A program made the translations under genes and the position numbers. A stretch of 64,000 nt of DNA from Halodesulfovibrio marinisediminis DSM 17456 (GTDB taxonomy: Bacteria > Desulfobacterota > Desulfovibrionia > Desulfovibrionales > Desulfovibrionaceae): assembly GCF_900129975.1 (NCBI RefSeq), contig NZ_FSRG01000004.1, positions 186,001-250,000 on the forward strand. Direction: 5' to 3'. Shown here piece by piece: positions 42,911 to 50,856 of the stretch. The first letter of the stretch is position 1, and each line of letters opens with the position of its first letter. The notes under the pieces were generated by a model. It did no database searches, was not told where the DNA came from, and saw only the letters and a list, made by a program, of their open reading frames with translations.

Positions 42911-43819
42911 TTATTCGCTGTCAGCAGCTACAGCATCACGGGTGCGACATACGCCACAGATGCCAGCTGATGTCGGGTATCCGCAACGTTCGCAAGGTAC
43001 TGGCTTGGTGCCTTCCTCTTTTTCGAACTGACGGAATGGCTCGCGGCCATGAGCGAGGAATGCTGTGTAAAATGCAAGCTTACGTCCCGGCATATCTTCT
43101 TCAAGCTGGTTCCAGAGCTTTTTGTACGCTGTGGAAGTCGCGCCTGGAGAATATGGACATGGTGCGTAATGGTATTCCAGATCATTAAGGAACGCGTAGT
43201 TTGCGTTTTCAAATTCAGTAAGGCGGAAGAGCGGACGTACTTTGCGGGCAAAGCCGTTTTCTGCTTCCAACAGTGGGCCTTGGTCGCTGAGGTGTGGAAT
43301 ATCCCAACGAAGGGTGTTTGAGAAAAGTCGTGCAATTTCGTCATCAAGGTTGTGACCTGTGGCGAGGGCGGTAAAGCCTTCATCCATGGCAACTTTGTTG
43401 AAGAAGTAACGTTTGATTCGACCGCATGCAGAACAAACGGAGCGGGAAAGAACTTTTTTAACACGCGGGATCTGAAGATCTTCTTCTTCCATCTCTTTTA
43501 CAATGAGTGGGATGTCGTGTGTTGCGCAGAAGCGTTCAACAACACCGCGTGCAGCTGCTGAGCTTTCTGGAATTGCGAGATCGATGTGCAGGCCGTGAAC
43601 TTGATAGCCGAGCTTCTTTAGTACGAGCGCACAGGCAAGGGAGTCTTTACCGCCAGAAAGGGCTACGAGAATTTTATCTTCGAATGTGAACAGCTTTTGA
43701 CGACGGATGCTGCGTTCTACAGAGCGTTCGTAGAAAGACATAAAACAGTCAGCGCAAAAGCCGGTATTGTGGCTGGGAAGTGAAACAACCGCAGTTGCTT
43801 TACATACTTTACATTTCAT
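42911..43819 (-). CDS. TtuA-type tRNA 2-thiolation enzyme (TIGR00269 family)
   Basis: A 302-residue ATP-pyrophosphatase. The N-terminal zinc site has Cys3/6/22/25, the PP-loop SGGKDS is at 55-60, and the three catalytic cluster Cys of TtuA fall at 129 and 132 (CSAC) and 221 (APCPYS). A C-terminal zinc site has CERCG and CGVC. TtuA makes 2-thiouridine (s2T54) in the tRNA T-loop using a ubiquitin-like carrier. A small carrier gene lies just upstream on the same strand, supporting this role. The alternative is another TtcA-family thiolation target. Confidence 0.88.
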   Translation of the reverse strand: MKCKVCKATAVVSLPSHNTGFCADCFMSFYERSVERSIRRQKLFTFEDKILVALSGGKDSLACALVLKKLGYQVHGLHIDLAIPESSAAARGVVERFCATHDIPLIVKEMEEEDLQIPRVKKVLSRSVCSACGRIKRYFFNKVAMDEGFTALATGHNLDDEIARLFSNTLRWDIPHLSDQGPLLEAENGFARKVRPLFRLTEFENANYAFLNDLEYHYAPCPYSPGATSTAYKKLWNQLEEDMPGRKLAFYTAFLAHGREPFRQFEKEEGTKPVPCERCGYPTSAGICGVCRTRDAVAADSE

Positions 43820-43917
43820 TCTGTGTTTTCCTTATAGATATATGCGGCGTCTTGGTGAACTGACGCCGAAGCATGAGGTCGGGGGAAGTCACTGCGCTTT
43901 GCGCAAGCGAATGCCTG

Positions 43918-44148
43918 CTAGCCGCTGGATACAACGGTGCGGACGATAATTTCGTCGCCGTGAAAAAGCTTTCTGTCTGGTGTAAGTAATTCTTTGTTGC
44001 GGATAACAAGCACAGTGGTTGGACTTACTTTAATAATGTTTAAAAGTTGGCGCACAGAACGAGCCTTAAGTGTTCGAGTTTCGTTTTGTGGCTGGAGTGT
44101 TACTGTGACTCCATACGGTCTGGTGTAAACAACTTTTTCTTCAGGCAT
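43918..44148 (-). CDS. Ubiquitin-like (ThiS/MoaD/TtuB-type) sulfur carrier
   Basis: A 76-residue beta-grasp protein beginning MPEEKVVYTRPYGVTVTL and ending HGDEIIVRTVVSSG. The strand pattern, the RSVRQLLNIIKVSP helix, the LVIRNKEL turn and the DGDEI-like LFHGDEIIV segment match sulfur carriers. The C-terminus is Ser-Gly, not the usual Gly-Gly. It is 98 bases upstream of the TtuA-like gene, with a hairpin GGCGTC-N10-GACGCC in the gap, so the pair probably works together. The start at 44148 has a weak ribosome site. Confidence 0.8.
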   Translation of the reverse strand: MPEEKVVYTRPYGVTVTLQPQNETRTLKARSVRQLLNIIKVSPTTVLVIRNKELLTPDRKLFHGDEIIVRTVVSSG

Positions 44149-44675
44149 TATGAATATCCAAGTTGGTAGAGTTATTGAGTGGCTCCTGCCTCTTATGAGC
44201 CGAGGCATGAGTTTGCATTAAACCATAAGCGTTGTGCAGCTGTCGCTGTAATAGTTACATTGGTGCAAAACAGTTACTCGACAGTCCGTGCATACATTAC
44301 TTATTTTCGACAACATGACAAGAAGTTGCGAAGTCAGTGGTTGATGACATTATGTTGCTTTTAATTCAATGTGTTATAGCTTTTATGTGTTGTTGTATAG
44401 GCAGACGTTGAAGTAGAGTTGAAACGTACTGCAGAGTTTGAGAAAATACCTCCACGTTTTTTTAAGGTTATACATTCTAATTAAGCGGTTATGAATGTCG
44501 TTGCATTTGTTTTCAGTGTATGACAAGTATACGCGGTATTATTTGAAGGGACGAGCCCGCTCTTCATTCTTTTGCTATGATTTCCCTGCAAAGTTTTAAT
44601 CATTGCATAATCAGCCTCTACAAGAGATTACCTTGTAGAGAATTGTTCTTTTTTTCCGTTTCGGGGGAGAATGAT
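44149..44675. other. 527-bp intergenic region
   Basis: Between divergent genes. The only clear element is a hairpin CTCTACAAG-N7-CTTGTAGAG at 44616-44640 followed by a T-rich tract (44641-44658), just before the receiver gene's ribosome site; it resembles an attenuator. Confidence 0.5.
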
Positions 44676-45035
44676 ATGGCTGATAAAAAAGTGTTGATCG
44701 TGGATGATGAAGAGAATATTCGTCTGTTATACAAAGACGCGTTTGAAGAGGACGGCTACAAAGTAGCGCTTTCTGATGGTTCTGAACCTATTCTGGATGT
44801 GCTCGCTCGAGAAGGTCCGGATGTTGTTGTGTTGGATATCAGGCTTAATCAACAGGTTACCGGATTAGATTTATTGCAGGAGATCCGGACAACGCATGCA
44901 ACGTTGCCTGTTATCTTGAGTACAGCATACGACAGCTTTCAGCATGATATGAAGTCGATTGCTGCAGATTGTTACGTTGTGAAATCTGTAGATTTGACGG
45001 AGTTGAAAGCGAAGGTTGCAAGTTTCTTCGAATAG
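44676..45035 (+). CDS. Single-domain response regulator (CheY-like receiver)
   Basis: A 119-residue receiver domain without an output domain: VLIVDDEENIR acidic pair, phospho-Asp near residue 54 in DVVVLDIRLNQ, Thr/Ser in LSTAYD and a C-terminal helix. The usual Lys before the last helix appears in VVKSVDLTELK. It may act by protein contacts in a phosphorelay. GGGGAG lies 8 bases before the ATG at 44676. No histidine kinase is adjacent. Confidence 0.9.
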   Translation: MADKKVLIVDDEENIRLLYKDAFEEDGYKVALSDGSEPILDVLAREGPDVVVLDIRLNQQVTGLDLLQEIRTTHATLPVILSTAYDSFQHDMKSIAADCYVVKSVDLTELKAKVASFFE

Positions 45036-45058
45036 CATTATTTTTTTGATTCCGAATT

Positions 45059-45089
45059 AAAAAGGACACGCTTTCGCGTGCCCTTTTTG
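45059..45089 (+). terminator. Terminator of the receiver gene
   Basis: AAAAAGGACACGC-TTTC-GCGTGCCCTTTTT, one mismatch in the stem, 24 bases past the stop. Confidence 0.8.
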
Positions 45090-45142
45090 AGATATTGTCT
45101 CTTGAAGGGGGTCATCCTTCAGGGACTTGCTGCTAGAGCTGG

Positions 45143-45283
45143 TCACTCTTCAGCATCAGGATAATGTGTGTAGCGGCCCTGTTTTTTAAGCGGAATGGGG
45201 CCGCCGCATGTCCGGATAATATCCGAACCTATTTCCTGCAGCATCTTGGTAGCTGATAACTCCGAGGGGTAGTGTTCGGTTTG
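45143..45283 (-). pseudogene. Possible gene remnant or very small ORF
   Basis: The minus strand is open for 46 codons, from a stop at 45284 to a TGA at 45143, with protein-like composition: HYPSELSATKMLQEIGSD, then IIRTCGGPIPLKKQGRYTHY and an acidic end. From its only ATG (45244) it would encode 33 residues, without a ribosome site. It resembles the C-terminal end of a larger protein, but I cannot name the family. Nothing else is visible in the 340-base gap before comEC. Confidence 0.3.
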
Positions 45284-45429
45284 CTACCAACCAGCCAGTA
45301 TGCTTTCTTTTTTCCTACCATATCGCCTATATTCCACAAGTTCTTTTAGCGTTATTTTGCGAAAAATAATCAATCTAATGCTATCTAACACCTTCTAATG
45401 TCAAAATAATTCTATTCTAATAAGTTGGC

Positions 45430-48300
45430 CTACTTTAGAAAGAGTTCTACTTCACCTTTTTGTGCTGTCGTAACAGTTTGTATTCCTTTGCGGTGTAATT
45501 CATTCATTACTGTGGATGAGGGGAATTTGTATTTGTTCAAAAAACCGCATGAGACAATAGCAATTTTTGGATTTACCGCGTCATAAAACGTAGGTGAATA
45601 ACTGGACTCTGAACCGTGATGTGGCAGGATGAGTATGTCAGCACGCAAATCTACTTTTGACTCCATGAGTTCCTGAATACCTTTCAGCTCAATATCACCT
45701 GTAATCAGTGCTAGTCCTTTTCTTCCAGTCCCGCTGTGGCGTACAAGGCGGAGCACTAGCGATTTGTTGTTTCCATCAAGTTGCGAATTTTCATTGGGGT
45801 GCAGCACCTCAAGCTCAAGATTTTCCGAGATGGTGAGTACATCTCCAGCTGACAGGACTTGTTTCTTTAATCCTGCGCTAGCGAGAGCTTGGGTAAGCTG
45901 TTTTTTGTTCCACCCCTCTGGAGTAGCTTCTGCTGCAAAATATCCTTTCACATCTGCGTATTTGATCGGGTAAAACAGCCCGCGAAGATGGTCTGCATCT
46001 GGATGTGTAGATATGACCCATTGCAAGGCTGCGTCGTGTTGACGCGTAATGCACGGCATTATGATTGCGTGCCCTACATCAAAGGTGCGTGAAGGGAATC
46101 CTCCTCCATCAATGAGCATACGTTTGTCATTAGGAAAGGTAAGAAGCAGGGATTGCCCTTGACCTACGTCGAGAACATTCAGCCGAGTTCTATGCTTTCC
46201 TTTGTAAGCGTGCAGAGCATCAGGAATGAATAGCAACAGCACGAAGCACGACAAAGCTAAACGAGCAGCCCAGCGCGAGAGAGCGCTGCGTGTACTCTGT
46301 TTGCATTGAATAATACCTTTGCCAGCGCAATGAGTAGAGTCCTCAATGTTGCGCATTACGAATGGTGGCTCAGTTTCTCGTTGCTCGATATCATCACCTA
46401 TCAGTGGGAGACCAACAGCCGTAAACAACTTGTTTTCCCATGTCGGAGCGCCTTCACTCAGAGATGTATAGAGTGCTTGCATGACTTCTTTGCCTTCAAT
46501 TTTCCACCAGACGAGGGCTGATACGATGCACCCGTACCATGCAAAAATTTCAATCCAATGCGGGCGGTTCATAATGATAGGCCGTAGGAATCCTGCTTTA
46601 TCCATGTCATCAAGGAAGGCGAATAGAACTGTCACTGGTACGGCAGCAACGGCAAAGAATGCTTCAGAGATAGGAGCAACAACTGGAAGAGCCATGCTTA
46701 TGCAGGCTGTAATAAGGCCGAGAAGTAATACCGGCATGATGACCATCCCTAGAAGCGGTAGCCACAGGACGTTCAGTACATTCCATAAGGATAGCTCATT
46801 AAAGTTCCAGATCGTTACTGGGAGCAATACAAGTTGAATTGCAATGGATATGACTAGGATATCGAACATAGCCCGTTTGATGCGTTGAAAACGGGTTGTT
46901 TTCTTAGGCAGTAGATATTCTTTCAGTACTGAGAGCATGGGCAAAGCAATGATCATAGCCACGATTGCTAACGCTGAAAGCTGTAGGCGTAGATCAAAAA
47001 CGATAAGCGGGTCGGCTATTGTCATGATGGCAATCGCCCAGAATAGTCCGTCCATAAAGACCTTGGGACGGTTGAACAGCAGTAGAACGCACCAGCAACA
47101 TAGCATGATGAATGCCCGTACCAACGAGGGAGAACCGCCGCCAATCCAGACGTACACAGCTGCAGCAGGAAGTATTCCCAGAGCAAACAGTTTAGGACGG
47201 CTGATGAGTTCGTAAATGTTGGCTTGGCGTACACAGAGCGTAAGTAAGAATGAAATACTTAAGGCGACAATCGCCAGATGCATTCCCGAAAGAGCAAATG
47301 AATGTGAAAGCGAGGCGTGTGAAAGCTGGGTGTAACGCTTGCTTGAAAGATTGTATTTATCGCCGAAGAGTAAGGCTGGGATAATATCCAGCGCATCATT
47401 CAGTGCGTTTGCATCGAATACGGATGAAAGTTTTTGTATGGCACTTGTGTGTTCAAGCTCTTTAAGCTGTTGAGAGACGTGGAATCGCATTTTTTCTCGC
47501 CATAACGTCCAAAATGAAACGTTACCAGAACGGGTGGGGATAGATTTGTCACCCCATGTGTATATGCGCCAGAAGATCCCACGGTTTTGCCAGTAGTCAC
47601 CACTGTTCCAGAGACTTTTGTTTCGAAAGCCGACAATTGGTGCCAGCTTGGCCCGAATGGAGACTGTTTCGCCTACCATAGGGCGCAACTGCTCAATTGT
47701 TGAGCTGCCAGATGCAGAAAATGTGTCTTGTGCGGAAGGTTGAAGCTTAGTTGCCCCTTTAGTCGACGTAATAGTCGCTTTCTGCTGTTTGTTCCATGCG
47801 TCCTTGCGGTTTGCCCATGTCCAGACAATGTCTCCAGAAATGGGCGTTTCTTCCCCTTCTGACGTATAGCTGGCGTCTGTTAGAATAAATTTTATGCGTC
47901 GGTCTGGCGACGTGATAACTTCACGTATTGTTCCGGTAACCTGTGTATACTTCTTATCGAGAACAATCTGAGGAAGTGTTTCAGGCTTGCTGATATCAAA
48001 AGGGCGTTTTGCCAGAGTGGCGGTACCAACCTGTAATCCTAATATGAAGATGGTAAAAACTACACAGAGGCGTACCATTCTTTGTGTCGTCGCGAGTATT
48101 GGGGAAGAAATATTCTCTTTAGAGGGCTGGTGAGAGAGAAGACGGGTGAGTACGTAAAAAAAGATAATAGAGGCAAGGGCTGCCAACGAAGGCAGGAAGT
48201 AACGCGCCCCCCAAAGACCTGCTCCCCATGCAAGCAGATACCAGTGCCATGTGAGTAAAGAGGGATATGATGTTGAGTCGTGCTGTGTTGTACGTTCCAT
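45430..48300 (-). CDS. comEC: ComEC/Rec2 family DNA-uptake channel
   Basis: A 956-residue membrane protein. N-terminal helices and an OB-like periplasmic domain (about 80-260) precede the Competence domain with about ten helices (ALSGMHLAIVALSISFLL, GGGSPSLVRAFIM). The C-terminal metallo-beta-lactamase-like domain starts near residue 700 (LNVLDVGQGQSLLLTFPNDK) with STHPDADHLRG and ILPHHGSESSYS. It is longer than usual (750-850), mainly because of an about 90-residue hydrophilic insert before the last helix. It would carry single-stranded DNA across the inner membrane. No other competence gene is nearby. Confidence 0.93.
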   Translation of the reverse strand: MERTTQHDSTSYPSLLTWHWYLLAWGAGLWGARYFLPSLAALASIIFFYVLTRLLSHQPSKENISSPILATTQRMVRLCVVFTIFILGLQVGTATLAKRPFDISKPETLPQIVLDKKYTQVTGTIREVITSPDRRIKFILTDASYTSEGEETPISGDIVWTWANRKDAWNKQQKATITSTKGATKLQPSAQDTFSASGSSTIEQLRPMVGETVSIRAKLAPIVGFRNKSLWNSGDYWQNRGIFWRIYTWGDKSIPTRSGNVSFWTLWREKMRFHVSQQLKELEHTSAIQKLSSVFDANALNDALDIIPALLFGDKYNLSSKRYTQLSHASLSHSFALSGMHLAIVALSISFLLTLCVRQANIYELISRPKLFALGILPAAAVYVWIGGGSPSLVRAFIMLCCWCVLLLFNRPKVFMDGLFWAIAIMTIADPLIVFDLRLQLSALAIVAMIIALPMLSVLKEYLLPKKTTRFQRIKRAMFDILVISIAIQLVLLPVTIWNFNELSLWNVLNVLWLPLLGMVIMPVLLLGLITACISMALPVVAPISEAFFAVAAVPVTVLFAFLDDMDKAGFLRPIIMNRPHWIEIFAWYGCIVSALVWWKIEGKEVMQALYTSLSEGAPTWENKLFTAVGLPLIGDDIEQRETEPPFVMRNIEDSTHCAGKGIIQCKQSTRSALSRWAARLALSCFVLLLFIPDALHAYKGKHRTRLNVLDVGQGQSLLLTFPNDKRMLIDGGGFPSRTFDVGHAIIMPCITRQHDAALQWVISTHPDADHLRGLFYPIKYADVKGYFAAEATPEGWNKKQLTQALASAGLKKQVLSAGDVLTISENLELEVLHPNENSQLDGNNKSLVLRLVRHSGTGRKGLALITGDIELKGIQELMESKVDLRADILILPHHGSESSYSPTFYDAVNPKIAIVSCGFLNKYKFPSSTVMNELHRKGIQTVTTAQKGEVELFLK

Positions 48301-48517
48301 TTTCCGAAAAATCCCCCGGTCTAAGCGGCTCTCGTTGTTAATTACAAAATTGTTATTAACGGTAATGCAAAAAAACGCATATTACAACTGAGGGGTGTTT
48401 AGGGCTGGTATGGCAGCGTGACTTTTTTCTATAGCAATCAGATGTTATTCATTTTGTTGAGTGGTTGCAACGTCTTGCCTAGCTCTAGTTCAATGATTGT
48501 CAAAGAAATTATAGTAT

Positions 48518-48712
48518 AAAAAAGGCTGTCCCAACAATAGTGGAACAGCCTTTTTGGGGCTTACTAAAGGTTGTGGAGCTTAAGCCGCGAGATTGAGCAA
48601 ACAACGTGCCGACCTCGCAAGTAAAAGTTTTAGGAGATTCTTAAGAAGCCCTTTTTCAAAAGGGTTCTTAAGTTGCCGGAGGCAATCGATATAGGTTTGC
48701 CTCCGGCCAATT
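48518..48712. repeat. Repeat family copy C: terminator, flank and 3'-end tail
   Basis: AAAAAAGGCTGTCCCA-N7-TGGAACAGCCTTTTT, then CTAAAGGTTGTGGAGC, TTAAGCCG, CTCGCAAGTAAAAG and TTTTAGGAGATTC, then TTAAGAAGCCC-N-GGGTTCTTAA and GCCGGAGGCA, which pairs with TGCCTCCGGC 20 bases on. Read on the minus strand it follows the thrC stop exactly as the 25159-25248 tail follows its own gene. Confidence 0.8.
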
Positions 48713-48723
48713 AATTACTAAAA

Positions 48724-50175
48724 CTATTTGCTATGAAGCCCCAGCTTGTTGGCAATTGTCTTGGCAGCAGCTTCAGTGAATGCTTCAGGTGCCAGCTCTG
48801 CTTTTGCAGATTCTTCAATGACCAGCTCTGGTGCATTTGCAAGAGAAGTGTCTGGCTGTACACCGAATTCTGGCGAGAAGTTATTGCTGAAGTACATGTC
48901 CTGGAAGCCGGAGAACTTGAGCGCATGTGCGGTAGCATCAAGGATTGCAAACTCGTCTTCAGCGATGAGACCGAGTTCTTTTGCTCGTTTGAGGCCTGCG
49001 TAACATTCACCGCCCTGAGTACATGCAATGTGTCCGTTCATGTTAGCTTCGATCATGGAATCCATGATGGACTGTTCGGTTACCTGTATTACCTGGAAAG
49101 AGCCTTTGCCGCCGATAGCTTCAAACTGCTCTGCGAAACGCTTAACACGTGGGAAGGATACAGGGTTACCGATCATTGCAGCCTGTGCAACGGACGGAGT
49201 AACCGCAACCGGCTTGTATTCTCGTTTTTCAGGGTCTTCTACGCTGTAGTACTGGTATACTGGGTCTGCGTGGTGAGACTGCACACCGAATACACGTGGA
49301 AGCTCTTCGATGATGCCAAGGCGATGCAGTTTGAGGAACCCGCCCATAACAGCGGTGATGTTACCTGCGTTACCTACTGGTACGAATACGCATTTACCTT
49401 TGAGATCCCAGTCATACCACTGCGCAATTTCGAATGCGTAGGATTCCTGACCGAGAATGCGCCAGCTGTTTTTGGAGTTGAGCAGGGCAACACGGTAGTT
49501 TTCTGCAAGGTTTTCTACAACCTTCATGCAGTCATCAAATACCCCTGGGATTTCCAGTACGGTCGCACCGGAACCAAGAGGCTGAGAAAGCTGCTGCGGG
49601 GTAACTTTGCCGTGTGGCAGGAGTACTGCAGACTTGAGCGGAGAGCCGATGTGTGAGGCGTACAGAGCCGCTGCTGCGGATGTGTCACCTGTGGATGCAC
49701 ATACGGTAAGAACATCGTCCCAGCCGTGTTTGCGTACGAGGGCTTTTAAGTAGGCAAAAGCACACGCCATGCCGCGGTCTTTAAAAGACGCACTTGGGTT
49801 CTGACCATCGTTTTTGAAAGCAAAACGAATACCTGTTTTTTCAGCAAGGTGGTCGTTCGCTTCTACGATAGGCGTGTTACCTTCACCTAAGTAGACGATG
49901 TCTTCTTCTTCAAGAACTGGTGCCATCAATTCGTAGAAACGGAAGATGCCGCGCAGTGCGGAGTTCTTGGAAGCTGCACGGGTGTCGAACAGTTCGCGCC
50001 ATTCTTCACCGGTACGTTCGGAAAGTTTTTCAAAGTCGAGGTTGTCGAGCAGGAATACGCCGCCACACTCTGGGCAGGTGTACAAAAGTTCTTCGATGCC
50101 GAAGTGTTTTCCACAACCAAGACAGTAGTATTCCATCTCTCCCCGATATTCAGGGAATACTGATGCGTTTTTCAT
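48724..50175 (-). CDS. thrC: Threonine synthase
   Basis: A 483-residue PLP enzyme converting O-phosphohomoserine to threonine. An N-terminal zinc-ribbon-like segment (CLGCG near residue 18 and CPECGG near 34) precedes the fold-type II core with ASFKDRGMA (the PLP Lys), ASTGDTSAAAA and PVGNAGNITAVMGGF. The C-terminal part ends in an Ala/Glu-rich segment. Its ATG overlaps the plsY stop by one base (TAATG), so it is translationally coupled downstream of plsY. Confidence 0.94.
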   Translation of the reverse strand: MKNASVFPEYRGEMEYYCLGCGKHFGIEELLYTCPECGGVFLLDNLDFEKLSERTGEEWRELFDTRAASKNSALRGIFRFYELMAPVLEEEDIVYLGEGNTPIVEANDHLAEKTGIRFAFKNDGQNPSASFKDRGMACAFAYLKALVRKHGWDDVLTVCASTGDTSAAAALYASHIGSPLKSAVLLPHGKVTPQQLSQPLGSGATVLEIPGVFDDCMKVVENLAENYRVALLNSKNSWRILGQESYAFEIAQWYDWDLKGKCVFVPVGNAGNITAVMGGFLKLHRLGIIEELPRVFGVQSHHADPVYQYYSVEDPEKREYKPVAVTPSVAQAAMIGNPVSFPRVKRFAEQFEAIGGKGSFQVIQVTEQSIMDSMIEANMNGHIACTQGGECYAGLKRAKELGLIAEDEFAILDATAHALKFSGFQDMYFSNNFSPEFGVQPDTSLANAPELVIEESAKAELAPEAFTEAAAKTIANKLGLHSK

Positions 50176-50780
50176 TATGCTTGTTCCTCGTGCTTCTTTT
50201 TAAGCCACGATTTTTCTTCGCCGCGAGAGAGGCGACCGATGTTTTCTCTATGAGTCCAGAATACGAGTGCAAGCACTACGAGAGCCAAAGGAATAAAGGA
50301 CCAATGACCGGACAGGAACAGGAATATAGGAAGGGTTACTACGAGTGTAAGTGAACCCAAAGACACATAACCGGAGCGCCAGATTACAAATGCACTGGCA
50401 ATGCAGCTAAAAAGCATCGGGTAAAATGCCAGCGGAATAAAAACGCCAACAGTTGTTGCTACAGCTTTGCCACCTTTAAAATCAAGGAAGCAGGAACGTA
50501 CATGTCCCATGAGGGCTGCAAGGGCAACAAGGCTTAAAAATAACCAGTTGTGACTGATGGTAAATGCGATTGCTACCGGAATTGCGCCTTTAAGAAGGTC
50601 ACATATCAGAGTTGCAACGCCGAACTTAAAGCCACAAAGACGGGCTACGTTGGTTGCGCCAACGTTTTTACTGCCATCAAGTCGTGGATCGATTCCGCAG
50701 GTAGCTTTAGCGATAACCAGACCAAACGGGATGGAACCCATAATGTACGCGATACCAAGCCAGAGAAGTTTTGCCAGCAT
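50175..50780 (-). CDS. plsY: Acyl-phosphate glycerol-3-phosphate acyltransferase
   Basis: A 201-residue inner-membrane enzyme that starts phospholipid synthesis by acylating glycerol-3-phosphate from acyl-phosphate. PlsY motifs are [22 protein letters not shown] and the [14 protein letters not shown] loop. The ATG at 50780 follows GGAGAG; an in-frame GTG two codons earlier falls within that site. It is first in a plsY-thrC unit. Confidence 0.95.
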   Translation of the reverse strand: MLAKLLWLGIAYIMGSIPFGLVIAKATCGIDPRLDGSKNVGATNVARLCGFKFGVATLICDLLKGAIPVAIAFTISHNWLFLSLVALAALMGHVRSCFLDFKGGKAVATTVGVFIPLAFYPMLFSCIASAFVIWRSGYVSLGSLTLVVTLPIFLFLSGHWSFIPLALVVLALVFWTHRENIGRLSRGEEKSWLKKKHEEQA

Positions 50781-50856
50781 GTTCACTCTCCTTGCGATAG
50801 CTAATCAATACCTGCGTCTTGCTACCTACAGTTGTGTGTAGCTACAGAACAGGTTG

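Noticed and set aside
48733-49656. 307-codon plus-strand open frame
   Set aside because: Antisense to thrC; composition (Cys, Phe, Val-rich) is that of a shadow frame and no ribosome site or motif is present.
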